Part shown: one piece after another, positions 35,137 to 44,859 of the stretch
Layout of the letters: each line of letters starts with the position of its first letter
Position numbering within the stretch: the stretch's first letter is position 1
Source: Aeromonas veronii
GTDB taxonomy: Bacteria > Pseudomonadota > Gammaproteobacteria > Enterobacterales > Aeromonadaceae
Length of the DNA stretch: 64,000 nt
Assembly (NCBI RefSeq): GCF_040215105.1
Contig: NZ_CP157875.1
Coordinates: forward strand, 4,408,501-4,472,500
Direction of reading: 5' to 3'
Translations under genes and position numbers: made by a program
Notes under the pieces: generated by a model
What the model was told of the DNA's origin: nothing
Databases searched by the model: none
What the model saw: only the letters and a program-made list of their open reading frames with translations

Positions 35137-37542
35137 TTAAACGTGCGAATGATTGCTGACATGGGAACCCGCCTTGGGCTGCCAGCGTTTCAATAACAGA
35201 GAGTTGCTGAGCACTGTGATGCTGCTGAGCGCCATGGCCGCACCGGCCAGCTCAGGGCTTAGATAGCCCAGCGCCGCCAGCGGAATGCCGATGATGTTGA
35301 ACACGAAGGCCCAGAACAGGTTCTGCTGTATGGTGCGCCAGGTGGCTGCCGAGATGTCGATGGCATCCGCCACCAGCCGTGGGTCAGAGCGCATGAGGGT
35401 GATGGAAGCCGTCTCCATCGCCACATCGGAACCTGAACCCATGGCGATCCCCACGTCGGCCGCCGCCAGGGCCGGGGCGTCGTTCACCCCGTCCCCCACC
35501 ATGGCCACCAGACCGCTGACCTGGCTGCGCAGGGCCTCGACCTTCTCCACCTTGCCAGCAGGCAGCACGGAGTCGAAGGCGCCATCCAGTCCCAGCTTGG
35601 CGGCGATATGGGCCACCGGCGCCGGCGCGTCGCCGCTCACCAGCCAGCTGGCGATGCCACGCTGGCGCAGGGTAGCGATGGCGTCCGGGCTCTCGGGCCT
35701 CAGGGTATCCGCCAGGGCGGCGATGCCGACCGCCACCCCGTCGATGGCGACCCAGACCCGGGTCGCCCCGTCATTATCCGCATCCAGCGCCTCTTGCACA
35801 GGCTGGGCGATGCCAAGCCCGGCCAGCAGGGAGGGATTGCCGATGGCCACCTGGTGACCCGCGACCTTGCCGAGGATGCCGGCACCGACCCGCACCTCCA
35901 CGGCTTCCGGCTGGGGCAGTTCAGTACCGCTTACCGCCTCCCGCATGGCCAGCGCCAGCGGGTGTTCGCTCGCCTGTTGCAGGGCGGCAGCCAGACGCAG
36001 CTGCTCATCGTTGCCACTCCAGCTCGCCAGCACAGGTTTGCCCTGGGTGAGAGTACCTGTCTTATCGAAGATCAGCGCCTTGATGGCATGTGCCTTCTGC
36101 AGGGTATCCACGTCCTTGATCAGAATGCCGTGGCGCGCCGCCACCCCGGTACCGGTGACGATGGCGGCCGGCGTGGCCAGCCCCAGGGCACAGGGACAGG
36201 CGATGACCAGCACGGCCACCGCCGCCAGCAGCGCCTGACCAAAATCGTTGGTGAGGGCGTACCACACCAGCAGGGTAAACAGGGCGCTCACCATCACCAC
36301 CGGCACGAACACGGCGGAGACCCTGTCCACCAGCTGTTGCAACGGAGCCTTGCCCATCTGGGCATTCTCCACCAGGGCGATGATCTTGCTGAGGCTGGAA
36401 TCCTCCCCCACAGTCGTGGCTTCGATCTCCAGCACGCCGGAGCGGTTGATGGCGCCCCCCAGCACGTTGTCCCCCAGGGTGCGCAGCACCGGCAGACTCT
36501 CACCGGTGAGGATGGATTCATCCAGTTCGCTCTCACCGCTGGTGATCTTGCCATCCACCGGCACCCGTTCCCCCACCAGTACTCGCAGCCTGTCGCCACG
36601 CAATACCTCGTCGACGGCCAGGCTCTGCCACTTCCCGGCGCGCCAGACGGTGGCACTCTCCGGGCGCAGGGCCATCAGCTCGCGAATGGCGGACTGGGTG
36701 CTGCGTCTGGCCCTGGCCTCCAGCAGTTTGCCGAGGGAGATCAGGGTGATGATGATGGCGCTCGCCTCGAAGTAGAGCTTGCCGCTGGCGGCCATGCCCA
36801 GAGTCGCCAGCAGATAGAGGCTGTAGAAATAGGCGGCGCTGGTGCCGGTCGCCACCAGCACGTCCATGTTGGCGGAGCGGTTCTTGATGGCGAGCCAGGC
36901 ACCGCGATAGAAGCGAGCCCCGATCCAGAACTGCACCGGGGTGGCGAGCACCAGCTCCAGCCAGGCGGGCAGATGCCAGGGCAGCAGCCCGGCCATGGCG
37001 AGCATCCCCACCAGCAGCGGCAGAGTGAGCAGAGCCGAAACGCTGACCTGGATCAGCGCATGGTGGGCGGCGGCAGACTCTTGCTCTTCCCGGGCCAGCA
37101 ACTGTTGACGGCGGGCACTGGCACTGCCCTGTGCCAGCTGGGCACCGAAGCCCAGCCCTTCGATCTGCTCGCGCAACGAGGCCGGCGTCTGGACGCCAGG
37201 CACCAGGGTAATACGGGCCTGCTCGAGGGAAAAGTTGACGTCCGCGGCGATGACACCCGGCAGTGCACTCAGCATCTTGCTGAGTCGAGCCGAACAACCG
37301 GCGCAGGTCATGCCGGTAATTTGAAACAGCAACGTCTCTTCGCCGTAGTCGTAACCTTGTGCCTTGATGCTCTCCAGCACCGCCGGCAACTGGGTAGCCT
37401 GGCTCAGCTCGATGGCCGCCTGCTCCAATGCGAAGTTGACGGTGGCTTCGACCCCGTCGAGTTTGTTGAGGGCGGCGGTGATCCGGCTGGCGCAGTTGGC
37501 GCAGCTCATGCCGCTGATGGGAAGTTGAATGTGCATGGTCAT
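35137..37542 (-). CDS. copA: Cu(I)-exporting P1B-type ATPase CopA
   Basis: An inner-membrane pump expelling Cu(I) to the periplasm. It has 801 residues. Two N-terminal heavy-metal domains carry GMSCANC near 12 and GMTCAGC near 79. Eight membrane helices include the transport motif VIACPCALGLATPAA. The phosphorylation motif is FDKTGTLTQGK near 490, and the hinge is MVGDGVNDAPALAAADVGIAMG near 690. The C-terminus ends SHVSNHSHV. The ATG at 37540-37542 has GAGGAGC seven bases before it. Confidence 0.96.
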   Translation of the reverse strand: MTMHIQLPISGMSCANCASRITAALNKLDGVEATVNFALEQAAIELSQATQLPAVLESIKAQGYDYGEETLLFQITGMTCAGCSARLSKMLSALPGVIAADVNFSLEQARITLVPGVQTPASLREQIEGLGFGAQLAQGSASARRQQLLAREEQESAAAHHALIQVSVSALLTLPLLVGMLAMAGLLPWHLPAWLELVLATPVQFWIGARFYRGAWLAIKNRSANMDVLVATGTSAAYFYSLYLLATLGMAASGKLYFEASAIIITLISLGKLLEARARRSTQSAIRELMALRPESATVWRAGKWQSLAVDEVLRGDRLRVLVGERVPVDGKITSGESELDESILTGESLPVLRTLGDNVLGGAINRSGVLEIEATTVGEDSSLSKIIALVENAQMGKAPLQQLVDRVSAVFVPVVMVSALFTLLVWYALTNDFGQALLAAVAVLVIACPCALGLATPAAIVTGTGVAARHGILIKDVDTLQKAHAIKALIFDKTGTLTQGKPVLASWSGNDEQLRLAAALQQASEHPLALAMREAVSGTELPQPEAVEVRVGAGILGKVAGHQVAIGNPSLLAGLGIAQPVQEALDADNDGATRVWVAIDGVAVGIAALADTLRPESPDAIATLRQRGIASWLVSGDAPAPVAHIAAKLGLDGAFDSVLPAGKVEKVEALRSQVSGLVAMVGDGVNDAPALAAADVGIAMGSGSDVAMETASITLMRSDPRLVADAIDISAATWRTIQQNLFWAFVFNIIGIPLAALGYLSPELAGAAMALSSITVLSNSLLLKRWQPKAGSHVSNHSHV

Positions 37543-37570
37543 AACGATGCTCCTCAAAGCTGACCCACAA

Positions 37571-37601
37571 ACATTAACCTTTACTGTAAGGGTAAGCTCA
37601 A
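37571..37601 (-). promoter_or_regulatory. CueR-type promoter/operator of copA
   Basis: On the minus strand: -35 TTGAGC (37596-37601), a 19-base spacer, and -10 TAATGT (37571-37576). The spacer holds the imperfect palindrome ACCCTTACAGTAAAGGT (37577-37593). The overlong spacer and ACC...GGT arms are the hallmarks of MerR-family copper promoters. Confidence 0.88.
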
Positions 37602-37628
37602 GCACCTGTCCCACTTTTTGTGCAAATA

Positions 37629-37659
37629 AAAGACGGCGCCTGTTGGCGCCGTCTTTTTC
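37629..37659 (-). terminator. Terminator after pyrE
   Basis: GACGGCGCC and GGCGCCGTC around TGTT (37632-37653), with A and T runs on either side. It protects the copA promoter from pyrE read-through. Confidence 0.85.
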
Positions 37660-37720
37660 GCTTCTGTCATGCCATGCCGATCTTCGCTTGAACCGGACAA
37701 AGCGCGGGGGCTACAGGTCG

Positions 37721-38374
37721 TCAGATCCCGTACTGGGCGCGATAGGCCTTCATGGCCGCCAGCTGCTCGGCCAGTTCGGGGCGCTCTGCCTGCTGCTCTT
37801 CCAGATACTGGATCAGATCGGCCATCTGGATGATGGCGATGATGTGGGCACCGTAGTCGCGTTCCACCTCCTGGATGGCGGAGAGCTCTCCTTTGCCTTT
37901 CTCCTGGCGATCCAGCGCGATCAGCACCCCGGCCAGGGAGGCACCGTTGGCCTGGATCAAGTCCATGGATTCCCGAATGGCGGTACCGGCGGTTATGACG
38001 TCGTCCACCAGCATGATGCGCCCCTTGAGCGGGCTGCCCACCAGGTTGCCACCCTCGCCGTGATCCTTGGCTTCCTTGCGGTTGAAGCACCAGGGCACAT
38101 CCACGTCGTGTTGCTCCACCAGCTGCACCGCGGTGGCGGAGGCGATGGGGATCCCCTTGTAGGCCGGGCCAAACAGCACGTCGAATTCGATGCCGGCATC
38201 CATCAGGGCGGCGGCATAGAAGCGGCCGAGGCGGGCCAGGTCGCGACCGCTGTTGAACAGGCCGGCGTTGAAGAAGTAGGGGCTCTTGCGGCCGGATTTC
38301 AGGGTGAACTCACCGAATTTGAGGACCTGCTTCTCCAGGGCGAACTCGATAAATTGACGCTGGTAGGCTTTCAT
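37721..38374 (-). CDS. pyrE: Orotate phosphoribosyltransferase
   Basis: Makes OMP from orotate and PRPP in pyrimidine synthesis. It has 217 residues (E. coli 213): [22 protein letters not shown] at the start, [13 protein letters not shown], the PRPP loop [13 protein letters not shown] near 122, and a C-terminal helix. The ATG at 38372-38374 follows the attenuator hairpin. It is the second gene of rph-pyrE. Confidence 0.96.
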   Translation of the reverse strand: MKAYQRQFIEFALEKQVLKFGEFTLKSGRKSPYFFNAGLFNSGRDLARLGRFYAAALMDAGIEFDVLFGPAYKGIPIASATAVQLVEQHDVDVPWCFNRKEAKDHGEGGNLVGSPLKGRIMLVDDVITAGTAIRESMDLIQANGASLAGVLIALDRQEKGKGELSAIQEVERDYGAHIIAIIQMADLIQYLEEQQAERPELAEQLAAMKAYRAQYGI

Positions 38375-38415
38375 TCTGGCTCCTTGCTTGGCGTGTATTT
38401 CACTTGTGTGGGGGT

Positions 38416-38448
38416 ATAAAAAAACGCGGTCAATGCCGCGTTTTTCAA
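38416..38448 (-). terminator. pyrE attenuator
   Basis: On the minus strand: AACGCGG, CATTGA, CCGCGTT followed by seven T, between rph and pyrE. In E. coli the equivalent terminator senses UTP through coupling of rph translation to transcription; the layout here is the same. Confidence 0.85.
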
Positions 38449-38456
38449 AACAGAAA

Positions 38457-39173
38457 TCAGGAGAGCGACTGCTTCTGCAGCGCGATGATATCGGCGATAC
38501 CATCTTTGGCGAGCGCCAGCATGGCCAGCAGCTCCTCATGAGTGAAGGGCTCGGCCTCCGCGGTGCCCTGCACCTCGATGATGCGACCGTCTTCGGTCAT
38601 CACCACGTTCATGTCGGTCTCGGCGGCGGAGTCTTCGATGTACTCCAGATCGCAGATGGCTTCCCCTTCGAACATGCCGACGGAGACGGCGGCGATCATC
38701 TGCTTGAGCGGGCTCTGCTTGAGCATGCCTTTCTCGACCATCCAGTTCAGCGCATCCACCAGGGCCACGCAGGCGCCGGTGATGGCGGCGGTACGGGTGC
38801 CGCCATCGGCCTGCAGCACGTCGCAATCCACGGTGATGGAGTGCTCACCCAGGGCGGTCAGGTCCACGGCGGCGCGCAGGGAACGAGCGATCAGACGGGA
38901 GATCTCCAGGGTGCGGCCACTCTGCTTGCCGGCGGCGGCTTCGCGGTTCATGCGCGAATGGGTGGAGCGCGGCAGCATGCCGTACTCGGCGGTGACCCAG
39001 CCCTGCCCCTTGCCCTTCAGGAAGCGCGGCACGCTGGTGTCGACGCTGGCGGTGCACAGCACCCGGGTATTACCGAATTCCACCAGTACGGAGCCTTCCG
39101 CATGCTTGGTGAAGTGGCGGGTGATGGTAACCGGGCGCACTTGTGCGGCACTGCGATCGCTGGGACGTGGCAT
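38457..39173 (-). CDS. rph: Ribonuclease PH
   Basis: A 3'-5' phosphorolytic exoribonuclease trimming tRNA 3' ends. It has 238 residues, the same as the full-length enteric protein, and is not frameshifted as in E. coli K-12. Features: [37 protein letters not shown] near 68, [19 protein letters not shown] near 115, and [18 protein letters not shown] near 180. The ATG at 39171-39173 gives the family start. Divergent from yicC. Confidence 0.96.
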   Translation of the reverse strand: MPRPSDRSAAQVRPVTITRHFTKHAEGSVLVEFGNTRVLCTASVDTSVPRFLKGKGQGWVTAEYGMLPRSTHSRMNREAAAGKQSGRTLEISRLIARSLRAAVDLTALGEHSITVDCDVLQADGGTRTAAITGACVALVDALNWMVEKGMLKQSPLKQMIAAVSVGMFEGEAICDLEYIEDSAAETDMNVVMTEDGRIIEVQGTAEAEPFTHEELLAMLALAKDGIADIIALQKQSLS

Positions 39174-39319
39174 GGAACTGACCTCTGGGCTGGCGGAATT
39201 GGCGCAGGAGTATAAGTGATCCCAGCCCAAATATCAGCCGCTAAAACCGAGGCCGCGGCTGACGGGGGGAGCCCGGCTGGGTATACTGGCCCCACACTTC
39301 ATCAAGCCCGGAACAATCA

Positions 39320-40183
39320 ATGATTCACAGCATGACCGCCTACGCCCGCAAGGAACTCAAGGGCGACTGGGGCACAGCCGTTTGGGAAATTCGTTCGGTC
39401 AACCAGCGCTATCTGGAGACCTACATCCGGCTGCCGGAGCAGCTGCGCAGCCTGGAGCCTGTGCTGCGCGAGCGGTTCCGTGCCAAGCTGCAACGCGGCA
39501 AGGTGGAGTGCAACCTGCGTTTCGAGGCTGCCCAGGCTGCCGCCAGCCAGCTCCACATCAATGAAGAACTGGCCAAACTCATCATCGACAGCGCCAGCTG
39601 GGTGATGAAAGAGGCGGGCCAGGGTCAACTCAACCCGGTAGATGTGCTGCGTTGGCCCGGCGTCATGGCCGCCGCCGAGCAGGACATGGACGTGGTCGCC
39701 ACCGAGCTGATGAGCGGTTTCGACCTCACCCTGGACGACTTCCTCGCCTCCCGCGCCAGCGAAGGAGCCAACCTCAAGGCACTGATCGAGCAGCGCCTCG
39801 ACGGCATCCAGGTGGAAGTGAAGAAGGTGCGCGAGCACCTGCCCCAGATCATCGAATGGCAGCGCCAGAAGCTCACCGACCGCCTGAGCGATGCCAAGGT
39901 GGAGCTGGATCCCGTCCGCATCGAGCAGGAGATCGTGCTGCTGGCCCAGAAGATCGACGTGGCCGAAGAGCTGGACCGCCTGGAGATGCACATCGGCGAG
40001 ACCACCAAGATCATGAAGAAGGGGGGCGCCTGCGGCCGCCGTCTCGACTTCATGATGCAGGAGTTCAACCGCGAATCGAACACACTCGGCTCCAAGTCCA
40101 TCAACGCCGAGGTGACCCAGTCCGCCGTCGAGCTGAAGGTCCTCATCGAGCAGATGCGCGAGCAGATCCAGAACATCGAGTAA
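39320..40183 (+). CDS. yicC: YicC family endoribonuclease
   Basis: 287 residues: MIHSMTAYARKE at the N-terminus, WEIRSVNQRYLETYIRLPE, and C-terminal GRRLDFMMQEFNRESNTLGSK. The YicC/YloC family has been shown to include an endoribonuclease; the targets here are unknown. Its position opposite rph is conserved in enterics, which fits an RNA-metabolism role. Confidence 0.95.
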   Translation: MIHSMTAYARKELKGDWGTAVWEIRSVNQRYLETYIRLPEQLRSLEPVLRERFRAKLQRGKVECNLRFEAAQAAASQLHINEELAKLIIDSASWVMKEAGQGQLNPVDVLRWPGVMAAAEQDMDVVATELMSGFDLTLDDFLASRASEGANLKALIEQRLDGIQVEVKKVREHLPQIIEWQRQKLTDRLSDAKVELDPVRIEQEIVLLAQKIDVAEELDRLEMHIGETTKIMKKGGACGRRLDFMMQEFNRESNTLGSKSINAEVTQSAVELKVLIEQMREQIQNIE

Positions 40184-40202
40184 CCTTCCCGCTCGATGCA
40201 TC

Positions 40203-40228
40203 AGCCCCCGCCATGCGGGGGCTTTTTG
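40203..40228 (+). terminator. Terminator after yicC
   Basis: AGCCCCCGC, CAT, GCGGGGGCT followed by TTTTG. Confidence 0.88.
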
Positions 40229-40272
40229 TTGCTGCCAGTGTGAAGCGTCCTGGCGGCCCCCCCCTCTTCAGC

Positions 40273-40308
40273 CATCAGGGGCCTGCGATGGCAGGCCCCT
40301 GATGTTTT
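40273..40308 (+). terminator. Second hairpin between yicC and the EamA gene
   Basis: CATCAGGGGCCTGC and GCAGGCCCCTGATG form a perfect 14-bp stem around GATG, followed by TTTTC on the plus strand. On the minus strand there is no T run, so it probably blocks read-through from yicC. Confidence 0.65.
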
Positions 40309-40326
40309 CATGCTTCTCTGTCGCCG

Positions 40327-41205
40327 TCAGACGGGTTGCTTGAGCCTGGCGCTTCGCAGCAGCAGGGGGAGCTGATAGATCACTAGGGCGCCGAGCACCA
40401 GGCCGGCACCGGCCAGCTTGGCGCCCCCCAGCGGCTCGTCGTAGAAGAGGGTGCTCAGGATCAGGGTCCAGACCGGTTCGAGCAGCATCAGCAGGGCGGC
40501 GTGAGCCGTGGTCATCCGGCTCAGGGCATGGGTCAGCAGCCAGTATCGCAGGGTGGTGGCGATCAAGACGCTGGCGGCGAACCAGCCCCAGATGCCGTGA
40601 CCGATGTCGGCGGGCCACTGTTCGGTGAGCAGGGAGAGCAAGCTGCCGAGCAGACCCGTCATCGCCAGCTGGACGCAGGTGAGCCAGGTGGGAGGAATGG
40701 ACTGGGCGAAATGGCGGTGAACGGCGAGCTGGATGCCGAGAGTAGCGGCCGCCGCCAGAAACCAGAACAGGGAGAGAGAGACGCCCCAGTGAGTGCTGCT
40801 GGAGAGCAGCAGCAGCCCGGCGATGGCCAGCGGCAGGGTCAGCCAGTAGTGGCGACCGGGTCTGGCCTTGAAGGCGGCCCAGGCGGCGAGCGGCGCCATC
40901 AGGGTCGCCACGCTCATGATGAAGGCGCCGCTGCCCAGCGCATCGCTCTGGCTGATGGCGGTGACCCAGAACAACAGGCTGGCCCCGAGCAGGGTACCGC
41001 AGCCGGCGGCACGCAGCAGTTGGGCGCGGCTGGGGGGCGGCTCGCGCAGCCAGGCGAGGGGTAGCAGCAAGAGGGCGGCCAGCAGGAAGCGGCTGCCGAT
41101 AAAGGCGGCGGGGGGCAGTTCTCGAATGGCTTCTTTGGAGAAGAGCCAGCCGGTGGCGGCCAGCAGGGTGACCAGCACCATCAGCAGCAGGGGAGCGCGG
41201 TTCAT
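40327..41205 (-). CDS. EamA/DMT-family transporter
   Basis: A 292-residue inner-membrane protein with about ten hydrophobic helices in two EamA repeats. Typical features are GSRFLLAALLLLPLAW in the first half and LEPVWTLILSTLFYDEPL in the second. Such proteins export small metabolites or amino acids; the substrate cannot be read from sequence. The ATG at 41203-41205 starts directly before the first helix; the Shine-Dalgarno is weak. Confidence 0.87.
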   Translation of the reverse strand: MNRAPLLLMVLVTLLAATGWLFSKEAIRELPPAAFIGSRFLLAALLLLPLAWLREPPPSRAQLLRAAGCGTLLGASLLFWVTAISQSDALGSGAFIMSVATLMAPLAAWAAFKARPGRHYWLTLPLAIAGLLLLSSSTHWGVSLSLFWFLAAAATLGIQLAVHRHFAQSIPPTWLTCVQLAMTGLLGSLLSLLTEQWPADIGHGIWGWFAASVLIATTLRYWLLTHALSRMTTAHAALLMLLEPVWTLILSTLFYDEPLGGAKLAGAGLVLGALVIYQLPLLLRSARLKQPV

Positions 41206-41362
41206 CGGATCGTCGTGACAAGGGGAAAGCGAAGAGCATAAAGGAAAGCCCCCCGGATTGTCGCTGGCGTTTTCAGCCGCATCCCCGAGCACCGCGACAA
41301 GCGGGGCCGACCGGAATCAGCCCCTCAGCAAGCGGAGCCCGATCGAAGCCGGGCCCTCGTGG

Positions 41363-42649
41363 TCAGTCGCTTTCCAGGCTCGCGAGGCAGTGGGACAGGG
41401 TGCGGGCCAGGGCCCCCTGATTGCGCAGCACCACGGCGCGGGCCTGCTCCCCCATTTCGCGGCGGGTGCCCTCGTCCGCCAGCAGAGCGCTGACCCTGTC
41501 ACCGAGCTCGGCACTATCCGCCACCAGGGCGGCGCCACCCTGAGCCAGCAGCTGGCGGGTGATGTCGCTGAAGTTGAAGTAGGCGGGACCCGTCAGGCAG
41601 GGCTTGCCGAGCGCCGCCGGCTCCAGCAGATTGTGGCCGCCGATGGGCACCAGGCTGCCGCCGACAAAGGCCAGATCCGCTGCCGCCAGCATCAGCGGCA
41701 ACTCCCCCATGGTATCGCCAAGATAGACGCCGTCGCTCGGTTTGAGCGGCGCTCCCTGCTGACGGCTGCGCCGCACGCAGCCATAGGGGGCGCACAGCTC
41801 GGCCACCCGTTCGAACCGCTCGGGGTGGCGCGGCACCAGAATGAGCAAGGCCTGCGGATGATCCCGCTGCACCCGCTCGAAGGCGGCGAGCACCTGCTCA
41901 TCCTCCCCCTGATGGGTGCTGGCGGCGATCCAGATCGGCCGATCCTGCCCGAGCTGCTGGCGCAGGGCGCGGCCCCGGTCGATCACCTCGTCCCCCAGCC
42001 GGATGTCGAATTTGATGGAGCCGGTCACCGCCAGCCGCTCGCGGCCGATGCCGAGGCGATGGAACCTGTCCCCATCGTCCTGATGCTGGCACAGCAGATG
42101 GCTCAGCGGCCGACTGAGGGCGTCGAAGGCTCCCTGGAAACGGGCATAACGCTGGCAGGAGCGCTCCGACAGGCGCGCATTGAGAATGGTCACCGGCAGG
42201 TGGCGCGCCTCGCAGGCCGCCAGCCAATTCGGCCACAGCTCCGTCTCCACCACCCAGAGGGCGCGGGGCTTGAAGGTATTGAGGAAACCCGACACCGCCC
42301 AGGGGTAGTCGAGGGGGGCGTAGCGATGCATCACCAGATCCCCCAGTTTCTCGGCCTGCTCGGCACCGGTGCGCGTGGTGGTGGTGAGCAGGATGGGGAG
42401 ATCCGGCCGCTCCGCCTTGAGGGCACGGATGAAGGGGCTGATCGCCAACGTCTCCCCCACGCTCACCGCGTGGATCCAGAGTGGTGGTGCTGACGGCTCG
42501 CCCAGGCGATCACTGGCCGGGAAGCGACCAAGATGCTCGGCCCAGCGCGCCCCGAAGCCCGGCTTGCCCTTTTTGGGTCGATAGAGGGCCAGCAACGCCA
42601 ACGGCAAGCCCAGATGGATCAGCAGGTTGTAGAGCAACCGGTAGATCAT
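41363..42649 (-). CDS. waaA: 3-deoxy-D-manno-octulosonic acid (Kdo) transferase
   Basis: Adds Kdo to lipid A precursor on the cytoplasmic face of the inner membrane. It has 428 residues (E. coli 425). There is one N-terminal anchor (IYRLLYNLLIHLGLPLALLAL), then PLWIHAVSVGETLA near 57, VVETELWPN, the GT-B second domain with FVGGSLVPIGGHNLLEPAALG near 310, and a C-terminal helix. The ATG at 42647-42649 has AGGA upstream. Its start lies one base beyond the waaF stop, so the two are one unit. Confidence 0.95.
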   Translation of the reverse strand: MIYRLLYNLLIHLGLPLALLALYRPKKGKPGFGARWAEHLGRFPASDRLGEPSAPPLWIHAVSVGETLAISPFIRALKAERPDLPILLTTTTRTGAEQAEKLGDLVMHRYAPLDYPWAVSGFLNTFKPRALWVVETELWPNWLAACEARHLPVTILNARLSERSCQRYARFQGAFDALSRPLSHLLCQHQDDGDRFHRLGIGRERLAVTGSIKFDIRLGDEVIDRGRALRQQLGQDRPIWIAASTHQGEDEQVLAAFERVQRDHPQALLILVPRHPERFERVAELCAPYGCVRRSRQQGAPLKPSDGVYLGDTMGELPLMLAAADLAFVGGSLVPIGGHNLLEPAALGKPCLTGPAYFNFSDITRQLLAQGGAALVADSAELGDRVSALLADEGTRREMGEQARAVVLRNQGALARTLSHCLASLESD

Positions 42650-42650
42650 G

Positions 42651-43748
42651 CTAGGTTCCTTCGGGTTTGGTAGCGGATCCATCCACCGGCTGCAAGGCGA
42701 TGGTCAGATCCGCTGCCTCGCCGCGCTCCAGCCGCTGTCCCGCCGCGATGACCTGCTCCGGCATCAGCTCGATCAGGCACTTGAGGTGACCGAACTTGCA
42801 GGTGCGCTTGAAACAGGGGCGGCACTCGATGTCGGTGTGCACGATTTCCACCCGATCCGCCAGGGGCGGCGTGTAGAGCGGCGAAGTGGAACCATAGACG
42901 CCGATCAGCGGCCGGTTGAGGGCGGCGGCGACATGCATCAGGCCGGAGTCGTTGGCGATGACCCGACCGGCCAGCGCCATCAGGTCGATCGCCTCGTGCA
43001 GACTGGTCTTGCCTGCCAGCACGTGGCAGTTGGGGCGCGACAGGGGATTGATCCGGTCGCGGATGGTGTTGGCCACCTCCACATCCTTGCCGGAGCCGAA
43101 GATCCACACCTGCCAGCCTTCGTCCAGGTGCTTCTGGGCCACCACGGCGTAGTGCCCCTCCGGCCAGCGCTTGGCCGGGCCGAACTCGGCACCGGGGCAG
43201 AGCACCAGCACGGGGCGGGCGCGATCCAGTCCGAGCCGCTCCAGCGCCTTGTCCTGATTGACGAGATCCACGTGCAGGGATGGATGGGGGATGGCCGGGA
43301 TGTCGGCCCGGCTCTTCATCTGCGCCTTGGGGTAGGCCAGGGCCAGGTAGCCCTCCACCATCAGCGGGAAGGCCTTCTTGTTGCTGCGCAGATCGTTGAG
43401 CAGGCCGAAGCGGTGCTCCCCCTTCCAGCCGGTGCGCACCGGGATCCCGGCGAACCAGGGGATCAGCGCCGACTTCATGGAGTTGGGCTGGATGATGGCC
43501 TGATCGTAGCCCTCGGCCGCCAGCTGCTTGCCGAGCCGGCGGCGGGCCCCCAGCTTGAAGTCACCGTGGCCAAGGGGCATGGGGATGGCCTTGTCCACCT
43601 CGGGCATCCGTTCGAGCAGCGCCACGCACCAGGCCGGTGCCATCACATGCAGCTCGCTGCCCGGGTGGTTGCTCTTGAGGGCCTTGTAGAGGCTCTGGGA
43701 CATCACCATGTCGCCGACCCAGGAGGGGCCGATCACCAATATTTTCAT
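42651..43748 (-). CDS. waaF: ADP-heptose:LPS heptosyltransferase II
   Basis: A family-9 glycosyltransferase adding the second heptose of the LPS inner core. It has 365 residues: MKILVIGPSWVGDMVMSQSLYKALK at the N-terminus, TGWKGEHRFGLLND near 110, LCPGAEFGPAKRWPEGHYA near 185, and NDSGLMHVAAALNRPLIGVYGSTSP near 265 in two blocks, which are diagnostic for WaaF. The start may be 43748 or three codons earlier. Confidence 0.93.
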   Translation of the reverse strand: MKILVIGPSWVGDMVMSQSLYKALKSNHPGSELHVMAPAWCVALLERMPEVDKAIPMPLGHGDFKLGARRRLGKQLAAEGYDQAIIQPNSMKSALIPWFAGIPVRTGWKGEHRFGLLNDLRSNKKAFPLMVEGYLALAYPKAQMKSRADIPAIPHPSLHVDLVNQDKALERLGLDRARPVLVLCPGAEFGPAKRWPEGHYAVVAQKHLDEGWQVWIFGSGKDVEVANTIRDRINPLSRPNCHVLAGKTSLHEAIDLMALAGRVIANDSGLMHVAAALNRPLIGVYGSTSPLYTPPLADRVEIVHTDIECRPCFKRTCKFGHLKCLIELMPEQVIAAGQRLERGEAADLTIALQPVDGSATKPEGT

Positions 43749-43973
43749 CTCGCGCATCTCTCGGGTCAGGCCCGGCGGTTGGTCGTTACTGGTCGAGATT
43801 ATGCCCCAAGAATGGCCGGAGAAATAACAGAAGATCCCTCCCCGCTTCGCAAACAGGGCACGCCAGCAGCGGATTGCACACCCCAATCCCGCTGCCCCGG
43901 CCGCCGTTTTAGGCTAGAATGGGCCCCAATTTGACCGTGGCCCGCCAGCCGGGCGCCAACGAGAGCCATATCC

Positions 43974-44762
43974 GTGAACAAACCGACCCTGGCGGCCGTT
44001 CTGATCGTCAAGAACGAAGCCGACAACCTGCGTGCCTGCCTCGCCTCCCTCGGGGATCTGGTGGATGAGATCGTCATCCTCGACTCCGGCAGCCAGGACG
44101 ACACCCCCGCCATCGCCGCCGAATACGGCGCCCGTTTCTTCGTCAACGCCAAGTGGCCGGGGTTCGGTCGTCAGCGCCGTCTCGCCCAGTCCCACGTGCA
44201 GTCCGACTGGGTGCTGTGGCTGGATGCGGACGAGCGCCTCAGCCCAGAGCTCAAGGCCTCCATCGCCGCCGTCATGGCCAACCCGGCCCAGGAGACCATC
44301 TACTCCATCCCGCGCCTCTCCTGGGTGTTTGGCCGCTTCATCCGCCACAGCGGCTGGTATCCAGACCGGGTGCTGCGCCTCTACCCCAAGGCGCTCACCG
44401 GCTACAACGAGGCCCTGGTGCACGAGAAGGTGGAGGTGCGCGCCAACATGAAGATCGTCAACCTGCATGGCGACCTGCTGCACTTCACCTACCGGGATCT
44501 GGAGCACTACCTGGTGAAATCCGCCGGCTATGCCAGAGCCTGGGCCGATCAGCGCACCGCCCGCGGCAAGAAGGGTTCCCTCGGCCAGGGGCTGGTGCAT
44601 GCGCTCGGCTGCTTCCTCAAGATGTACCTGCTCAAGGCAGGCTTCCTCGACGGCAAGCAGGGGCTGCTGCTGGCCATCCTCTCCGCCCACTCCACCTTCG
44701 TGAAGTACGCCGACCTCTGGATCCGCCAGCAGCCCCAGGCACCGGATCAGAGCGGCCAGTAA
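43974..44762 (+). CDS. waaE: Family-2 glycosyltransferase, WaaE/KdtX-like LPS core glucosyltransferase
   Basis: 262 residues. The GT-A N-terminus is [20 protein letters not shown], with [11 protein letters not shown] and the nucleotide-sugar motif [12 protein letters not shown] near 80. C-terminal LVHEKVEV and the [16 protein letters not shown] segment are typical of the WaaE/KdtX beta-1,4-glucosyltransferase group. Its place near waaA and coaD supports this. The start is GTG at 43974. It is divergent from waaF; acceptor specificity is inferred. Confidence 0.85.
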   Translation: MNKPTLAAVLIVKNEADNLRACLASLGDLVDEIVILDSGSQDDTPAIAAEYGARFFVNAKWPGFGRQRRLAQSHVQSDWVLWLDADERLSPELKASIAAVMANPAQETIYSIPRLSWVFGRFIRHSGWYPDRVLRLYPKALTGYNEALVHEKVEVRANMKIVNLHGDLLHFTYRDLEHYLVKSAGYARAWADQRTARGKKGSLGQGLVHALGCFLKMYLLKAGFLDGKQGLLLAILSAHSTFVKYADLWIRQQPQAPDQSGQ

Positions 44763-44825
44763 ACCGCCTCGACCCCGCCCCCACGGCGCATCTTCGGCAG
44801 CAGTCCATGCTGCCTGGCACAATAA

Positions 44826-44852
44826 AAACAGGGCCCATGACGGGCCCTGTTT
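44826..44852. terminator. Bidirectional terminator
   Basis: AAACAGGGCCC, ATGAC, GGGCCCTGTTT between the convergent glycosyltransferase and heptosyltransferase genes. Confidence 0.8.
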
Positions 44853-44859
44853 GCATTTC

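Noticed and set aside
35608..37563. A 651-codon open frame antisense to copA
   Set aside because: His/Gln/Gly-rich, no domain; a by-product of GC-rich codon usage opposite a full-length, motif-complete copA. The same applies to long frames opposite maeB, ilvD, waaA, waaF, ilvC and the SDR gene.
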